The position numbers and the translations under genes were made by a program. The notes beneath the pieces are model-generated. The model did no database searches, had not been told where the DNA came from, and saw nothing but the letters and a program-made list of their open reading frames with translations. From a virus: a stretch of DNA of 30,857 nt. The first letter of the stretch is position 1. The number at the start of each line of letters is the position of its first letter. The stretch spans positions 1 to 30,857 of the IMG/VR virus record IMGVR_UViG_3300042565_000220, one strand, 5' to 3'. Below are positions 1 through 9,010 of this stretch, one piece after another.

Positions 1-127
1 AACCGCTATTTTCTATCGTGGCACTATCTATCACACAACAACCAAACGAGTATGCTCCAGCGTACAATGATACCAACTTTGTAATTACGGAGTCATCAGG
101 TGGCATCTACACAAAGGACAATTTCAA
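1..127. repeat. Terminal direct repeat, left copy
   Basis: Bases 1-127 are identical to bases 30731-30857. The repeat lies inside the start of the first tail gene and its promoter, not at a natural boundary. A 127-base exact overlap is the mark of a circular de Bruijn-graph contig (127 is a common largest k-mer). I read it as an assembly overlap, giving a 30730-base circle, rather than a biological terminal repeat. Confidence 0.95.
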
Positions 128-1145
128 GTTCATTGCAGAGGTCAAGCAAAGCACCACTTCACTTGCCAAGCTTAAAGCACCCATCTACTACGGAAGCACA
201 AACAAGGGGGTGTTCAACATCGGACGCATCCTTGAGAACTATGTCACCTATGATTGGAACTTCAACGATAGTGCAGCAAGTGGTTGCACAAATTCAATTA
301 TGGATTACAAGGTGGAGTTTGGATATGAATACTCTGCATCTGCCACAGGAAGCGTCACCGAATACACCAACTTGACATCGGCAACTGGAAGCGTGTGGAA
401 TGCTGCACTCAATCCAATTGACTTGGTGAACTATGCTGGTCAATACACAATGGATGGCAATGGATTATTCTTGACTCCTATCCGAAGCAAGACGATTCAC
501 CGTACTCAAAAGGATTGGCTCTATGCTATCCGCAACACGGCAACAACTGCCCTTGTAACTTACTCGGACGCATCCACACAAACAATCAATCTACCATCTA
601 CAAAGGTGGTTCGCATTCCATCAGGAAGTCAATTGACAATACCGGGTGCAGCGACATACTATGACATCCAGTTAAAACTTGGAGGAACGGTTCTATCGGA
701 AACCTACCGAGTGAACCTGATTGACGAGTGTAGCAAATACGACACAACTGACTTGTTCTTCCTGAACTCATTAGGTGGGTTTGACTCATTCCGATTCAAT
801 AGGGTGAGGCGTGACAATTACGACATCCAGCGAAAGCAATTCAAGTCCAACCCTTACACATTGGGTGCGACATACGGTTACACTACATCGGCATTCAAGC
901 AAAAGACCTACGACACGAATATGACTCACAAGGTCAAGATGTTCAGTAACTGGATCACGGAAGCAGAGAGCGAGTGGTTGCTTGACTTGTTTACATCTCC
1001 CGTTGTCTATGCGTACGATGGCACTTTGGTTGCGGTCAATATAGACGCAACGACCTACGAAGTCAAGAAGCACATCCAAGACAATGCGTTCTTCATTGAG
1101 CTTGATATGAGTTATTCCTTTGAATCAAAACGCCAACGCCAATGA
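18..1145 (+). CDS. Putative tail/baseplate structural protein
   Basis: A 375-residue protein read from a GTG start; no better start is seen upstream across the circular junction, and the promoter-like element ends 4 bases before it. The N-terminus (ALSITQQPNEYAPAYNDTNF) is of a style I know from tail-region proteins of Bacteroidetes phages, and the composition (rich in T, S, Y, N, few charges, beta-strand-like) fits a virion protein. No catalytic motif, signal peptide or membrane segment is visible. The gene overlaps the next one by 4 bases (ATGA), so the two are probably translationally coupled. It lies upstream of a 946-residue tail protein and the tape measure, so a distal-tail or baseplate role is inferred; the exact role is unknown. 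Confidence 0.6.
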   Translation: MALSITQQPNEYAPAYNDTNFVITESSGGIYTKDNFKFIAEVKQSTTSLAKLKAPIYYGSTNKGVFNIGRILENYVTYDWNFNDSAASGCTNSIMDYKVEFGYEYSASATGSVTEYTNLTSATGSVWNAALNPIDLVNYAGQYTMDGNGLFLTPIRSKTIHRTQKDWLYAIRNTATTALVTYSDASTQTINLPSTKVVRIPSGSQLTIPGAATYYDIQLKLGGTVLSETYRVNLIDECSKYDTTDLFFLNSLGGFDSFRFNRVRRDNYDIQRKQFKSNPYTLGATYGYTTSAFKQKTYDTNMTHKVKMFSNWITEAESEWLLDLFTSPVVYAYDGTLVAVNIDATTYEVKKHIQDNAFFIELDMSYSFESKRQRQ

Positions 1146-3982
1146 TAGAAATTTATGTTGCAATCCCCACATCGTTGCTTGAAACGATTGAGGGCAGTTT
1201 TGAGAGTCGTGTTGTTGATGCTTTTGAAGAAGGTGAGGAATGCCGTATTTCAAAAGAGATTGCATTGGGTGGTAGTTGGGTTCAACGCAAACTTGACACC
1301 TACAAAGATTTCAATGTCTTAATCAATCGCTCTATTGCAGACATTCGTGAACCTGACACAAGGTCATCCGATTGGACAAAGACAATTGAGTTGCCGGGTT
1401 CAAAGACAAACAACATCATCTTCTCTCATCTTTTTGAGGTAGAGCAAACCACAAGTTCAACGACACAATTTTCACCGACATTCAACCCGAATCTCAAAGC
1501 GGAGTGCATCATCTATGTAGATGGCATTGAGCAATTGAGAGGGTTCTTGAGGTTGATTCAAATCCGTGTTGATGACTCCACACACATCACCTATGAGGTA
1601 ACTTGTCACGGACAATCTGCGGACTTCTTCACGACCATCGCAGAACGCAAACTGAACCAGTTAGATTTCAGCGAATACAACCACACTTTGTCAAGTGGCA
1701 ACATCATTGACTCGTGGTCAAACCAAATCTACAAGAACGGAACTCCACAAGCATTTGCATACGGAGAAGGCTATATGTATGCGATGATAGACAAGGGGCA
1801 TCCGACAAACATCGCTTTGTGGGATACAAGTCAATTTACTCCTTCGCTCTATGCAAAGACGGTGGTTGACAAAATCTTCACCAATGCTGGATTCACCTAC
1901 ACAAACGATTCCTTTTTCAACTCGGATAGGTTCAAGCGGTTGGTGTTACCAGCACCATCGTCATTGACGGCAAATGCTGCGACATTGGAGTCAAGAAGAT
2001 TCCGAGCTTCTCGCACAACATCTGCACAATCCCTTGACCTGAACTCAATCCTTATATTCCAAAACGATTCCACAGGTGGGAACTTTGACAATGGTGGCAA
2101 TTACAACAACACGACCGGGCGTTATACTGCACCTATTGGTGGAAGATATGTGTTTGATGTTGACCTTTCTATCAACTACGCATCCACCGGCTATGCACCT
2201 GTATTCCAAGAGGACATTCACTTGGTGTTTGGATTGTATGTTGACGGAGTGTTGAAGCAAACAAGCACGGTCACCGTTGACTTCGGATCACCAGCATTCC
2301 AAGTCGGATTGTACTTCTCACCTTTGGCGGTGTTTACAGGCAATGTGTTGGATGTGAGATTGGCACAAGTTTATGACGATGCCAATTCATACAATTTGAC
2401 CAATGCTCAATTCTCTTTGGATATCGGTATTGGTTCGTTTATTGAGAGCAATCAATCAGCGTACACATACGGACTTGGAGAGACGGTTGACTTCTCTGCA
2501 TTCCTAAACTCCGAAGTCAAGCAAAGCGAGATGTTTATGTCGTTTGTTAAAATGTTCAATTTGTACATTGAACCCGACAAAGACAATCCCAAGAATCTGC
2601 GTTGCGTTCCACGAGATGAGTTCTATACTGGAGATAATGTTGATTGGACTGCTAAACTGGACTATTCTCAACCTGTTGAGATTGTGCCTATGGGAGAGCT
2701 TGAAGCAAACCCCTATGTCCTACAATACAAAGAGGGCAAGGACGAAGCGAATGTCTTGTATCAGGAATCGTATCAAACAACATACGGAAGTCGTACATAC
2801 AAGGTTGAGAACCAGTTTATCAAGAATGAGAAAAAGATTCAAATTGCTTTTGCACCTACGCAAATAAACTCGTACAACAACCAAAAGAACTTTGTCTTGT
2901 CGTATGTCCCCAACTATCAAGATGGTGACTTGAGGATATTGTATTTTGGTGGTGTTGTGAGTGGAGTCAATTGGAAGTTCTACGCACAATATGCGGGTGT
3001 TGGTTTGAACTACACAAATCAATTCTCCATCCCATTGACCATTCACTTGGACTCAATCAGCAATCCCACATATGACATTCTTTTTGGAATGCCGAGAGAG
3101 ATTGGTGTTGGTGCGGGGTACAAGTATACCAACTCAAACCTTGTCAACAATTACTACTATCGTTTCTTGAGTGAGATAACAGGATCAAACTCCAAGATAT
3201 TAAGAGCATACTTCCGCATCACTCCGAAGGATTGGCTCAACTTGTCATTCTCGGATGCTTACTTTTTTGAAGGTCAGTATTGGCGATTGAATCAAATCAG
3301 CGATTACAACCCAATTGAGGATGGTGTGTATTTGTGCGAGTTCTTGCTTCAGCAATTTATTGAACCAGCGACCATCGTCCAAAAGACAATCGGTGCGGGA
3401 ACTGCGGGGCAAACCGATGCGGAATCCGACATCTATCCCGGTGGGAATATACCAATCAAACCCGGCATCAAAGGTGTGACCGTTGGTGTAAGTCAAGGAG
3501 GAGGAGGTATAATTCAGGGCGATGGTATTGTGCAGAACAACAATCTCACCGATACATTTGCAGTTGTTTCCAAAAACACAACATTCCAAGACGGAACGGA
3601 TGGAAGTGCTGCGATATTGTGTGATGACTTTGCAGTTACTAAAGCAGACACACTCTATCTTGGCAATTACGAGATGTATCCATCATTCTTGAGTGGAGGT
3701 GCAGTTCGTACGGAGACAACAAACTACAATGTGACCAAAGATGATTGGTTAATTTTGTGTGATGCAACCGCTGGAGGGTTTACGGTAACTCTTCCCGATC
3801 CATCGGGATTGAGCGGAAAGCATTGGGTGTTTCTCAAAACAAATTCAGCACATTCAATCACGATTGCAACGGCAACAACTGCAACAATCAACGGAGTAGA
3901 CGATGAGGTCATCAACAACCATTGGGAAAAGAAATGGGTTGTGTGTGATGGAACAAATTTCTACATAATAGGTAACGGATAA
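1142..3982 (+). CDS. Large tail hub/spike protein with C1q-like insert
   Basis: A 946-residue protein, the largest in the genome. Residues 50-145 (KLDTYKDFNVLINRSIADIR, then a KTIELPGSKTNN stretch) match a conserved N-terminal pattern of Bacteroidetes phage tail proteins. Residues about 300-430 look like a C1q/TNF jelly roll: a GGNYNNTTGRYTAPIGGRY motif followed by alternating strands. Residues 450-500 (FVKMFNLYIEPDKDNP) return to a tail-hub-like pattern. A glycine-rich linker near 780-800 precedes a C-terminal module, about 860-946, of the type that ends many phage fibres (DATAGGFTVTLPD; final FYIIGNG). Probably a multidomain baseplate or receptor-contacting protein at the tail tip. Domain calls are by eye; virion location is inferred from neighbours. 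Confidence 0.65.
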   Translation: MIEIYVAIPTSLLETIEGSFESRVVDAFEEGEECRISKEIALGGSWVQRKLDTYKDFNVLINRSIADIREPDTRSSDWTKTIELPGSKTNNIIFSHLFEVEQTTSSTTQFSPTFNPNLKAECIIYVDGIEQLRGFLRLIQIRVDDSTHITYEVTCHGQSADFFTTIAERKLNQLDFSEYNHTLSSGNIIDSWSNQIYKNGTPQAFAYGEGYMYAMIDKGHPTNIALWDTSQFTPSLYAKTVVDKIFTNAGFTYTNDSFFNSDRFKRLVLPAPSSLTANAATLESRRFRASRTTSAQSLDLNSILIFQNDSTGGNFDNGGNYNNTTGRYTAPIGGRYVFDVDLSINYASTGYAPVFQEDIHLVFGLYVDGVLKQTSTVTVDFGSPAFQVGLYFSPLAVFTGNVLDVRLAQVYDDANSYNLTNAQFSLDIGIGSFIESNQSAYTYGLGETVDFSAFLNSEVKQSEMFMSFVKMFNLYIEPDKDNPKNLRCVPRDEFYTGDNVDWTAKLDYSQPVEIVPMGELEANPYVLQYKEGKDEANVLYQESYQTTYGSRTYKVENQFIKNEKKIQIAFAPTQINSYNNQKNFVLSYVPNYQDGDLRILYFGGVVSGVNWKFYAQYAGVGLNYTNQFSIPLTIHLDSISNPTYDILFGMPREIGVGAGYKYTNSNLVNNYYYRFLSEITGSNSKILRAYFRITPKDWLNLSFSDAYFFEGQYWRLNQISDYNPIEDGVYLCEFLLQQFIEPATIVQKTIGAGTAGQTDAESDIYPGGNIPIKPGIKGVTVGVSQGGGGIIQGDGIVQNNNLTDTFAVVSKNTTFQDGTDGSAAILCDDFAVTKADTLYLGNYEMYPSFLSGGAVRTETTNYNVTKDDWLILCDATAGGFTVTLPDPSGLSGKHWVFLKTNSAHSITIATATTATINGVDDEVINNHWEKKWVVCDGTNFYIIGNG

Positions 3983-3985
3983 GAT

Positions 3986-5689
3986 ATGGCACTAACGGCA
4001 GCGATAGACCTAACGGTCAAAAAACCTGACTTCAAGTCAATGAAGTCGGAGATTAGAGAATTAACCGTCCAAGCACAACAGGCGGTGATGCAGTTTGGTG
4101 AGTTTTCTCCCGAAGCGATAAGGGCAGAACAAGCACTTGCACAAGCTCGTGACCGAATGGATGACTTCAATGACCGAGTTGCAGCAGTAAACCCCGACAA
4201 GTTTGCTCAAATCAATACGGTTGTTCAAGGAGTTGCTCGTGGATTTCAAGCAGCACAAGGGGCAATGGCTCTCTTCGGAAATGAAAGCGAGGACTTGCAA
4301 AAGACAATGGTCAAGTTGCAAGGTGCGATGGCATTGGCTGAAGGACTTGAGGGACTTGGAAAAGTGAATCAGCAATTCACGGCATTGGCAAACACCATTA
4401 AAGGCAAGGTTGTAACTGCCTTTAGTACCTTGAGAGGTGCTATTATCGCATCAGGTATTGGTGCGTTGGCAATTGCATTGGGTTATGTGGTGGCAAACTT
4501 TGAAAAGGTCAGTCAAGTCGTATTGAAATTGATCCCCGGACTTGCCCAAGTTGGAAAGATTATCGGTAATTTGGTGCAACAATTTACGGATTTCATTGGT
4601 GTGACTTCAGCAGCGGAACGCTCATACAAGGCATTCTCCAAATCAATCACCACAACCAACGAGGACATTCAAGGTCAAATTGACTTGCTTTCCGTTCAAG
4701 GCAACAAGGAACTTGAAATCTTTGAACTGCGAAAAAAAATCATCAATAACCAGTTGGCATTGATTGCAAAGAGAAAAGAGACAGGTGTAAAATTGACAGA
4801 GGATGAATTGGAGGAAGAAGCAAGATTGTATCGTGAGCTGAATAACAAATTGAAGGTGACCGATGCAGAGCGTGACAAATATGTAGCAGACAAAGAGAAG
4901 GAAGCCGAAGCCAAACGCAAAGAACATCGGAAGAGATTGCAAGACATAGACAATCAAATTGAGGACGAGAAACTGAAGAAAAGAATCACCAATACTGAAG
5001 ATGAATTTAAGAGATTAGGTGCAGAACAAGTTGCTCAAATCACTCAATTATCACGATGGTATGCCGAGCAAATTGCTATGGCTGAAGGCAATGAAGAGGA
5101 GATTCAAAAGATTGACAAATTGTATGCAGAGAAGGCACTTGCAAACGAGGCAGAGTTCAACCAAAAAAGAATTGAGCTGAATAGAAAAGCGGATCAACAA
5201 ATAATGGATGCAAAGTTGTCAATGGCAAAAAGCACCGTTGATGGCTTGACTTCGTTGAATACCATCCTAACTAACGAGGAGAAGAAGAGAGAGAACATTC
5301 AAAAGGGTATCGCATTGGTTGAGATTGCAATTGATAGTGCGGTGGCGTTTTCAGGTTTGAATGCGGAATCTGCTCAAGCATCTGCAAAGGTTGCGGGTAT
5401 TCTTGGACCAGCAACTCCCATCTTCACCGCTGCATACTATGCACAAGGTGTTGCAAGAATCTTGGCGAATGTCGCAAGAGCAAAACAATTGTTGTCAGGA
5501 AGTAGTGCATCACAAGGTGGTTTAACTGGAGGCACTCCCATATCAATTAACCCAACAAGTATCACTTCATCATCCCTTCCAAGTGAAACAGGAATTGGAT
5601 TTTCGCAGAGAGTATTTGTGACCGAAGGGGACATAACTCGCACACAAGCAAGAGTCGGAAACACCAAAAGAGTATCCGTTGTGAAATAA
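3986..5689 (+). CDS. Tail tape measure protein
   Basis: A 567-residue protein. The N-terminal 130 residues are helical and alanine/glutamine rich, including VARGFQAAQGAMALFGNES, a pattern typical of Bacteroidetes phage tape measures. A hydrophobic segment (about 150-171, GAIIASGIGALAIALGYVVA) is a membrane-insertion candidate; a second apolar stretch lies at about 175-205. Residues 240-405 are strongly charged and predicted coiled coil. The C-terminus is low-complexity. At about 1.5 angstrom per residue the length implies a tail of roughly 85 nm, a family rule of thumb rather than a measurement. It starts 3 bases after the tail hub gene. It is not directly preceded by the tail chaperones, which lie two genes further upstream across the circular junction. 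Confidence 0.85.
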   Translation: MALTAAIDLTVKKPDFKSMKSEIRELTVQAQQAVMQFGEFSPEAIRAEQALAQARDRMDDFNDRVAAVNPDKFAQINTVVQGVARGFQAAQGAMALFGNESEDLQKTMVKLQGAMALAEGLEGLGKVNQQFTALANTIKGKVVTAFSTLRGAIIASGIGALAIALGYVVANFEKVSQVVLKLIPGLAQVGKIIGNLVQQFTDFIGVTSAAERSYKAFSKSITTTNEDIQGQIDLLSVQGNKELEIFELRKKIINNQLALIAKRKETGVKLTEDELEEEARLYRELNNKLKVTDAERDKYVADKEKEAEAKRKEHRKRLQDIDNQIEDEKLKKRITNTEDEFKRLGAEQVAQITQLSRWYAEQIAMAEGNEEEIQKIDKLYAEKALANEAEFNQKRIELNRKADQQIMDAKLSMAKSTVDGLTSLNTILTNEEKKRENIQKGIALVEIAIDSAVAFSGLNAESAQASAKVAGILGPATPIFTAAYYAQGVARILANVARAKQLLSGSSASQGGLTGGTPISINPTSITSSSLPSETGIGFSQRVFVTEGDITRTQARVGNTKRVSVVK

Positions 5690-5704
5690 CGCTATTTGAA
5701 TACG
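5690..5704 (+). promoter_or_regulatory. CGCTATTT element before protease gene
   Basis: CGCTATTTGAATACG runs directly into ATG at 5705. TATTTG ends 6 bases before the A of ATG, so if its last G sits at -7, transcription would start at the start codon. No TTG lies at the expected -33 distance, so the promoter call rests on similarity to the elements at 3, 8666 and 12515. Confidence 0.5.
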
Positions 5705-6571
5705 ATGAAACTACCAGTTTACAAATTAGACATCAACGAATGGGACGAGGAGACAGGTATTGAGTTTGTCTCTCTCGTGGAATCTCCAGCGATACAAAAG
5801 GACTTCCTTGCTTTCTCTGCTTTTGAGAACGATTACCCACAGGCAGCGGTTGACAATGCCATTCGTGGAATGGAATTGAATGAGAAAGTAGACAACGATT
5901 GTGCGACATTGGTAGGCAAAGCAAGAGCAAACCAACTTGCCAACCGTGAGAACCTGTCACTTGAAACGATTGAACGCACTTACTCCTTCTTGAGTCGTGC
6001 GAAGGAATACTACAACCCCGATGACACCGAAGCGTGTGGAACTATATCTTATTTGCTATGGGGTGGTGAAGAGATGCTCCGTTGGTGTGAAAGAATCCTA
6101 AAGGTAGAAGGTCAAAAGTTTGCCATCCAAGACGAGGAGAAACGAATCGTAACTGGAGCAGCGATGATTGCCGACCTTCCTATCTATCGCAGAGACGATG
6201 TGCGTGGGGAATACTATGTGGTATTTGACAAGGAGAGCATCTTCAAGATTGCCAAAAAATGGGCAAGGGGTAACAAGTACGATGCAGTCAACGCCCATCA
6301 CCGCACTCCGATAATGGATGGCGTGAGCTTGTTTGAGTCATACATCATTGACCGGGAGAGAGGCGTGATGCCACCGAAGGGATTTGAAGAGGTTGCTGAC
6401 GGATCGTGGTTTGTTTCCTACTTGGTAGACAATGACGATGTGTGGGCAAGAGTCAAAGAGGGTGAGTTCAAAGGGTTCTCCGTTGAGGGCGTTTTTGATT
6501 TCCCTGAAGAGAAAGATGAACAAATACTTGAGGCATTGAAAGAAGTCCTTTCCAAGTGGAACGGCAAGTAA
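5705..6571 (+). CDS. Prohead protease, XkdF-like, with extra N-terminal domain
   Basis: A 288-residue protein. I chose ATG 5705 over an in-frame TTG at 5696 because the TTG lies inside the promoter-like element. Residues about 148-265 match the XkdF-type phage serine protease pattern: VTGAAMIADLPIYRRD, EYYVVFDKESIFKIA, SWFVSYLVDNDDVWARV and GEFKGFSVEG. Candidate catalytic residues are His198/199 and Ser259. Residues about 52-135 form a separate helical domain (LVGKARANQLANRENLSLET, then TEACGTISYLLWGG) that I associate with proteases of Bacteroidetes phages. It should cleave the scaffold and possibly the capsid protein during head maturation; scaffold and capsid genes follow directly. Confidence 0.8.
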   Translation: MKLPVYKLDINEWDEETGIEFVSLVESPAIQKDFLAFSAFENDYPQAAVDNAIRGMELNEKVDNDCATLVGKARANQLANRENLSLETIERTYSFLSRAKEYYNPDDTEACGTISYLLWGGEEMLRWCERILKVEGQKFAIQDEEKRIVTGAAMIADLPIYRRDDVRGEYYVVFDKESIFKIAKKWARGNKYDAVNAHHRTPIMDGVSLFESYIIDRERGVMPPKGFEEVADGSWFVSYLVDNDDVWARVKEGEFKGFSVEGVFDFPEEKDEQILEALKEVLSKWNGK

Positions 6572-6609
6572 AATTGCAACACCGAAACATAAACTCTAAT
6601 TTTATACAA

Positions 6610-7143
6610 ATGAACGCAAAAGAAACATTGAAAGAAATCCGCACGATGTTGGGATTTTCGGACGAAGAAACCAAAGTGGAGATGGCAACTGCCACCTTGA
6701 CTGATGGAACGGTAATTGAGTACGAAGGCGAATTGGCGGTAGGAACTGCCATCTTCGTTCAAACTGCCGAAGGCAACATCCCAGCACCTGACGCAACTCA
6801 CGAGGTTGAAGGTGGATTGTTGGTTACAACTGAAGGTGGTTTTGTTACTGAAATCGTAGAACCCGAAGTTGAGATTGAAATTGAAGCCGAAGAGTTCGCA
6901 ACCGTTAGTGCATTCAACGACACCGTTTCCAAGTTGGAATCTGCAATCGCTGAATTGTCTGCAAAGGTTGAGTCATTGACTGCATCAAACATCAAACACA
7001 AAGAAGCTATGAGCAAAGCGATTGACCTGATTGAGAAGGTTGCTGATTTGCCAAGCGAAGAACCCTTGAAAGCACCTGTATCTACAAAAAAGAACGACCG
7101 CTTTGAAGCACTTAAAAAATTCAAAAACTCTATAAACAAATAA
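6610..7143 (+). CDS. Putative scaffolding protein
   Basis: A 177-residue acidic protein. I chose ATG 6610 (MNAKETLKEIRTMLGF) rather than an upstream in-frame start inside the protease gene, because the sequence from there begins like a mature N-terminus and follows an A/T-rich leader typical of Bacteroidetes starts. Residues about 20-80 contain two beta-rich segments with glycine turns (LTDGTVIEYEGELAVGTAIF and a related stretch), then a glutamate-rich run, then a coiled coil at about 110-150. The C-terminus is lysine-rich. Position between protease and major capsid protein, acidity and coiled coil fit a scaffold that is cleaved and lost. I see no motif that proves it. Confidence 0.6.
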   Translation: MNAKETLKEIRTMLGFSDEETKVEMATATLTDGTVIEYEGELAVGTAIFVQTAEGNIPAPDATHEVEGGLLVTTEGGFVTEIVEPEVEIEIEAEEFATVSAFNDTVSKLESAIAELSAKVESLTASNIKHKEAMSKAIDLIEKVADLPSEEPLKAPVSTKKNDRFEALKKFKNSINK

Positions 7144-7147
7144 AACT

Positions 7148-8077
7148 ATGTCATTTTCAGTAGGATCACTCGCTAACTACACCAATGAGCAGTCAACTGA
7201 CTTATTGGTAAAAGCATTGTTCGGAAGCAAAACTTCTTCAACTTTGCAATCTGCTAACCAAGTTCAGGTAGGTGTTAAATCAGCATCTGCTTTGAACATT
7301 CTTGCTTCAACCGTTTTCTTTCAAGCCGATGGTTGTGGTTACAACCCATCAGGTACAACTGCCTTCACTCAACGCAATATCACCGTTGGTGCAGTAAAAG
7401 TTGAAGAAACTTTGTGTCCAAAAACTTTGGAAGCCAAATGGATGCAAACCCAAATTATGCCCGGTTCACCAACAATGATTCCTTTTGAAGAGCAAGTCGG
7501 TGCTGAAAAAGCTGCCGTTATTGCACAAACTTTGGAAACTGCATTGTGGCAAGGTGACACCGCAAGTGGTAACCCTAACTTGAGCCGTTTTGATGGTTTC
7601 AACAAAATCATCGCTGCTGCTTCTCCAGTATTGGCTAACTCTGCACCAACTGCTTTTGCTTCTATCACCGCTGCAAACATTGATGACATCTTGGATCAAG
7701 TGTACGCTAACATCCCCGCTGCCGTTGCAGAGAAGGATGACTTGGTTTGCTTCTTGGGAATTGATGCTTACAAGTTGATGTTGGTTAACTTGAAGAATGC
7801 AAACTTGTTCCATTATGTTGCAGATGCTGCACAAACTATGGAAATGGTTTACCCCGGTACAAATATGAAGTTGATTGCCGTAGGTGGTTTGAACGGAACA
7901 AGCAAGATTGTTGCTGGTTCTTTGTCAAACTTCTTTATGGGAACTGACTTGATTGACGAGCAAGAAGAAGTGAAGATGTGGTACTCTATTGATAACGATG
8001 AAGTACGAGTTCGTTTCACTTTCAAAGCTGGTGTTCAGGTTGCTTTCCCCGGAGAAATCGTTTACTTCACCCTTTAA
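7148..8077 (+). CDS. Major capsid protein (HK97-fold, predicted)
   Basis: A 309-residue protein starting 4 bases after the scaffold candidate. The sequence (SFSVGSLANYTNEQS; central MIPFEEQVGAEKAAVIAQTL; KMWYSIDNDEVRVRFTFKAG near the C-terminus) follows the pattern of Bacteroidetes phage major capsid proteins, in which a long central helix and a beta-rich C-terminal domain are recognisable. Its length suits a small HK97-type capsid shell. It follows the protease and scaffold in the normal order and precedes a tail-tube candidate. Its codon usage (many GCT, GGT, AAC) looks optimised for high expression compared with neighbours, which fits the most abundant virion protein. The fold is inferred, not shown by a signature. 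Confidence 0.8.
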   Translation: MSFSVGSLANYTNEQSTDLLVKALFGSKTSSTLQSANQVQVGVKSASALNILASTVFFQADGCGYNPSGTTAFTQRNITVGAVKVEETLCPKTLEAKWMQTQIMPGSPTMIPFEEQVGAEKAAVIAQTLETALWQGDTASGNPNLSRFDGFNKIIAAASPVLANSAPTAFASITAANIDDILDQVYANIPAAVAEKDDLVCFLGIDAYKLMLVNLKNANLFHYVADAAQTMEMVYPGTNMKLIAVGGLNGTSKIVAGSLSNFFMGTDLIDEQEEVKMWYSIDNDEVRVRFTFKAGVQVAFPGEIVYFTL

Positions 8078-8088
8078 TCCATTAAGAT

Positions 8089-8595
8089 ATGCCTTGTTTA
8101 CTTACTTCAGGATTTGCCCTTGACTGCAAAGATGCAGTTGGTGGCATCAAAAGCATCCACTTGATTAACTGGGCAACTTCAGGATTCACCGTTGCAAGTG
8201 GAGAAGTTACCGCAACAAGCGTTGCAAGTGGTAGCGTGTATACTTACGAACTCCCCAAAGCAACTGGATCAATGGTAATCACCACAAATGTGAGTGTTGA
8301 GAATGGCACATCCTTCAACCAGTCGGATGTTGCTTTCAAACTTCGCAGATTGTCAACCACCAAAAGAAATGAAATGAAATTGTTGGCACAAGGCAGATGT
8401 TTCTGCATCGTGAAAAACAACAACGATGAGTATTTCTTGGTCGGTAAGGAGTACGGATGTGATGTGACCGCTATGGTTGCGAACACAGGTACTGCGATGG
8501 GTGATTCAAATGGATATGAGGTTACCTTGTCAGCGATTGAAGCGGAAGCACCTTACAAATTGCAGAGTTCAGTTGTTACCAGTTTAGGTATCTAA
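8089..8595 (+). CDS. Putative major tail tube protein
   Basis: A 168-residue protein beginning PCLLTSGFALDCKDAVGGIK, with KATGSMVITTNVSVENGTSF in the middle, RNEMKLLAQGRCFCIVKNN and a final NGYEVTLSAIEAEAPYKL. This layout (alternating strands, a central helix around the KRNEMKLLAQ segment and a conserved NGY motif near the end) is what I associate with tail-tube proteins of Bacteroidetes siphoviruses. It is placed directly after the capsid gene and is followed by a rho-independent terminator, consistent with a highly expressed capsid-tube transcript. It could alternatively be another abundant virion protein such as a decoration protein. Confidence 0.6.
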   Translation: MPCLLTSGFALDCKDAVGGIKSIHLINWATSGFTVASGEVTATSVASGSVYTYELPKATGSMVITTNVSVENGTSFNQSDVAFKLRRLSTTKRNEMKLLAQGRCFCIVKNNNDEYFLVGKEYGCDVTAMVANTGTAMGDSNGYEVTLSAIEAEAPYKLQSSVVTSLGI

Positions 8596-8621
8596 TTGGT
8601 TCTTGATTCATAGGAGAAAGA

Positions 8622-8647
8622 GGGAGGGCAAATGCTCTCCCTTTTTT
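8622..8647 (+). terminator. Rho-independent terminator after capsid/tube genes
   Basis: GGGAGGGC (8622-8629), loop AAAT, GCTCTCCC (8634-8641), then six T (8642-8647). The stem is 8 bp with one G-T wobble. It lies 27 bases after the tube gene and immediately before the next promoter, separating two transcription units. Confidence 0.9.
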
Positions 8648-8680
8648 GTTACATAAATTTCGCATCGCTATTTTGTATAG
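8646..8680 (+). promoter_or_regulatory. Promoter for fibre operon
   Basis: TTG at 8646-8648 (in the terminator tail), 20 bases, then TATTTTG at 8669-8675, then TATAG and ATG at 8681. The core CGCTATTTTGTATAG belongs to the recurring family. The leader would be at most a few bases. Confidence 0.65.
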
Positions 8681-9010
8681 ATGTTGGTAATTAACAAAGG
8701 GCAAACGAAGAATTGGTATTTAACATTGACGGAGAAGGCAAGTGCTGCATCCTATGTGTTTACATTTACTCATCGCCAAACCGAGACCATCGTCACAAGA
8801 ACATTGACGGACATATCTGCACACAAAGAGCGATACAATCAATTTCAGTTCATTGAAGGCACTACTGCAACCCTTTTGGAGGGAGAACACGAATATAGTG
8901 TTTCAACTGCTGGAGGCGTGTTGTGTGAGACAGGTCTTTTGAAAGTACAAAAGTCATTCACCGAGAATGAATACAACCCAACACTAAACGAAAAAATCTA
9001 CATACAATGA
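8681..9010 (+). CDS. Small conserved structural protein
   Basis: A 109-residue protein, probably one beta-sandwich domain: INKGQTKNWYLTLTEKA at the N-terminus, then YVFTFTHRQTETIVTRTLTD, the motif KERYNQFQF and a final ETGLLKVQKS. The arrangement recalls small immunoglobulin-like virion proteins near the fibre genes of Bacteroidetes phages. No enzyme motif, signal peptide or membrane segment is present. It is the first gene of the fibre transcription unit and overlaps the next gene by 4 bases (ATGA). A baseplate adaptor or neck role is possible; the function is not established. Confidence 0.55.
   Translation: MLVINKGQTKNWYLTLTEKASAASYVFTFTHRQTETIVTRTLTDISAHKERYNQFQFIEGTTATLLEGEHEYSVSTAGGVLCETGLLKVQKSFTENEYNPTLNEKIYIQ

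Noticed and set aside
6798-7139. Reverse-strand frames of 60-150 codons throughout (for example opposite the scaffold, capsid and portal genes)
   Set aside because: They lie opposite strongly supported genes, lack recognisable motifs and arise from codon composition of the + strand.
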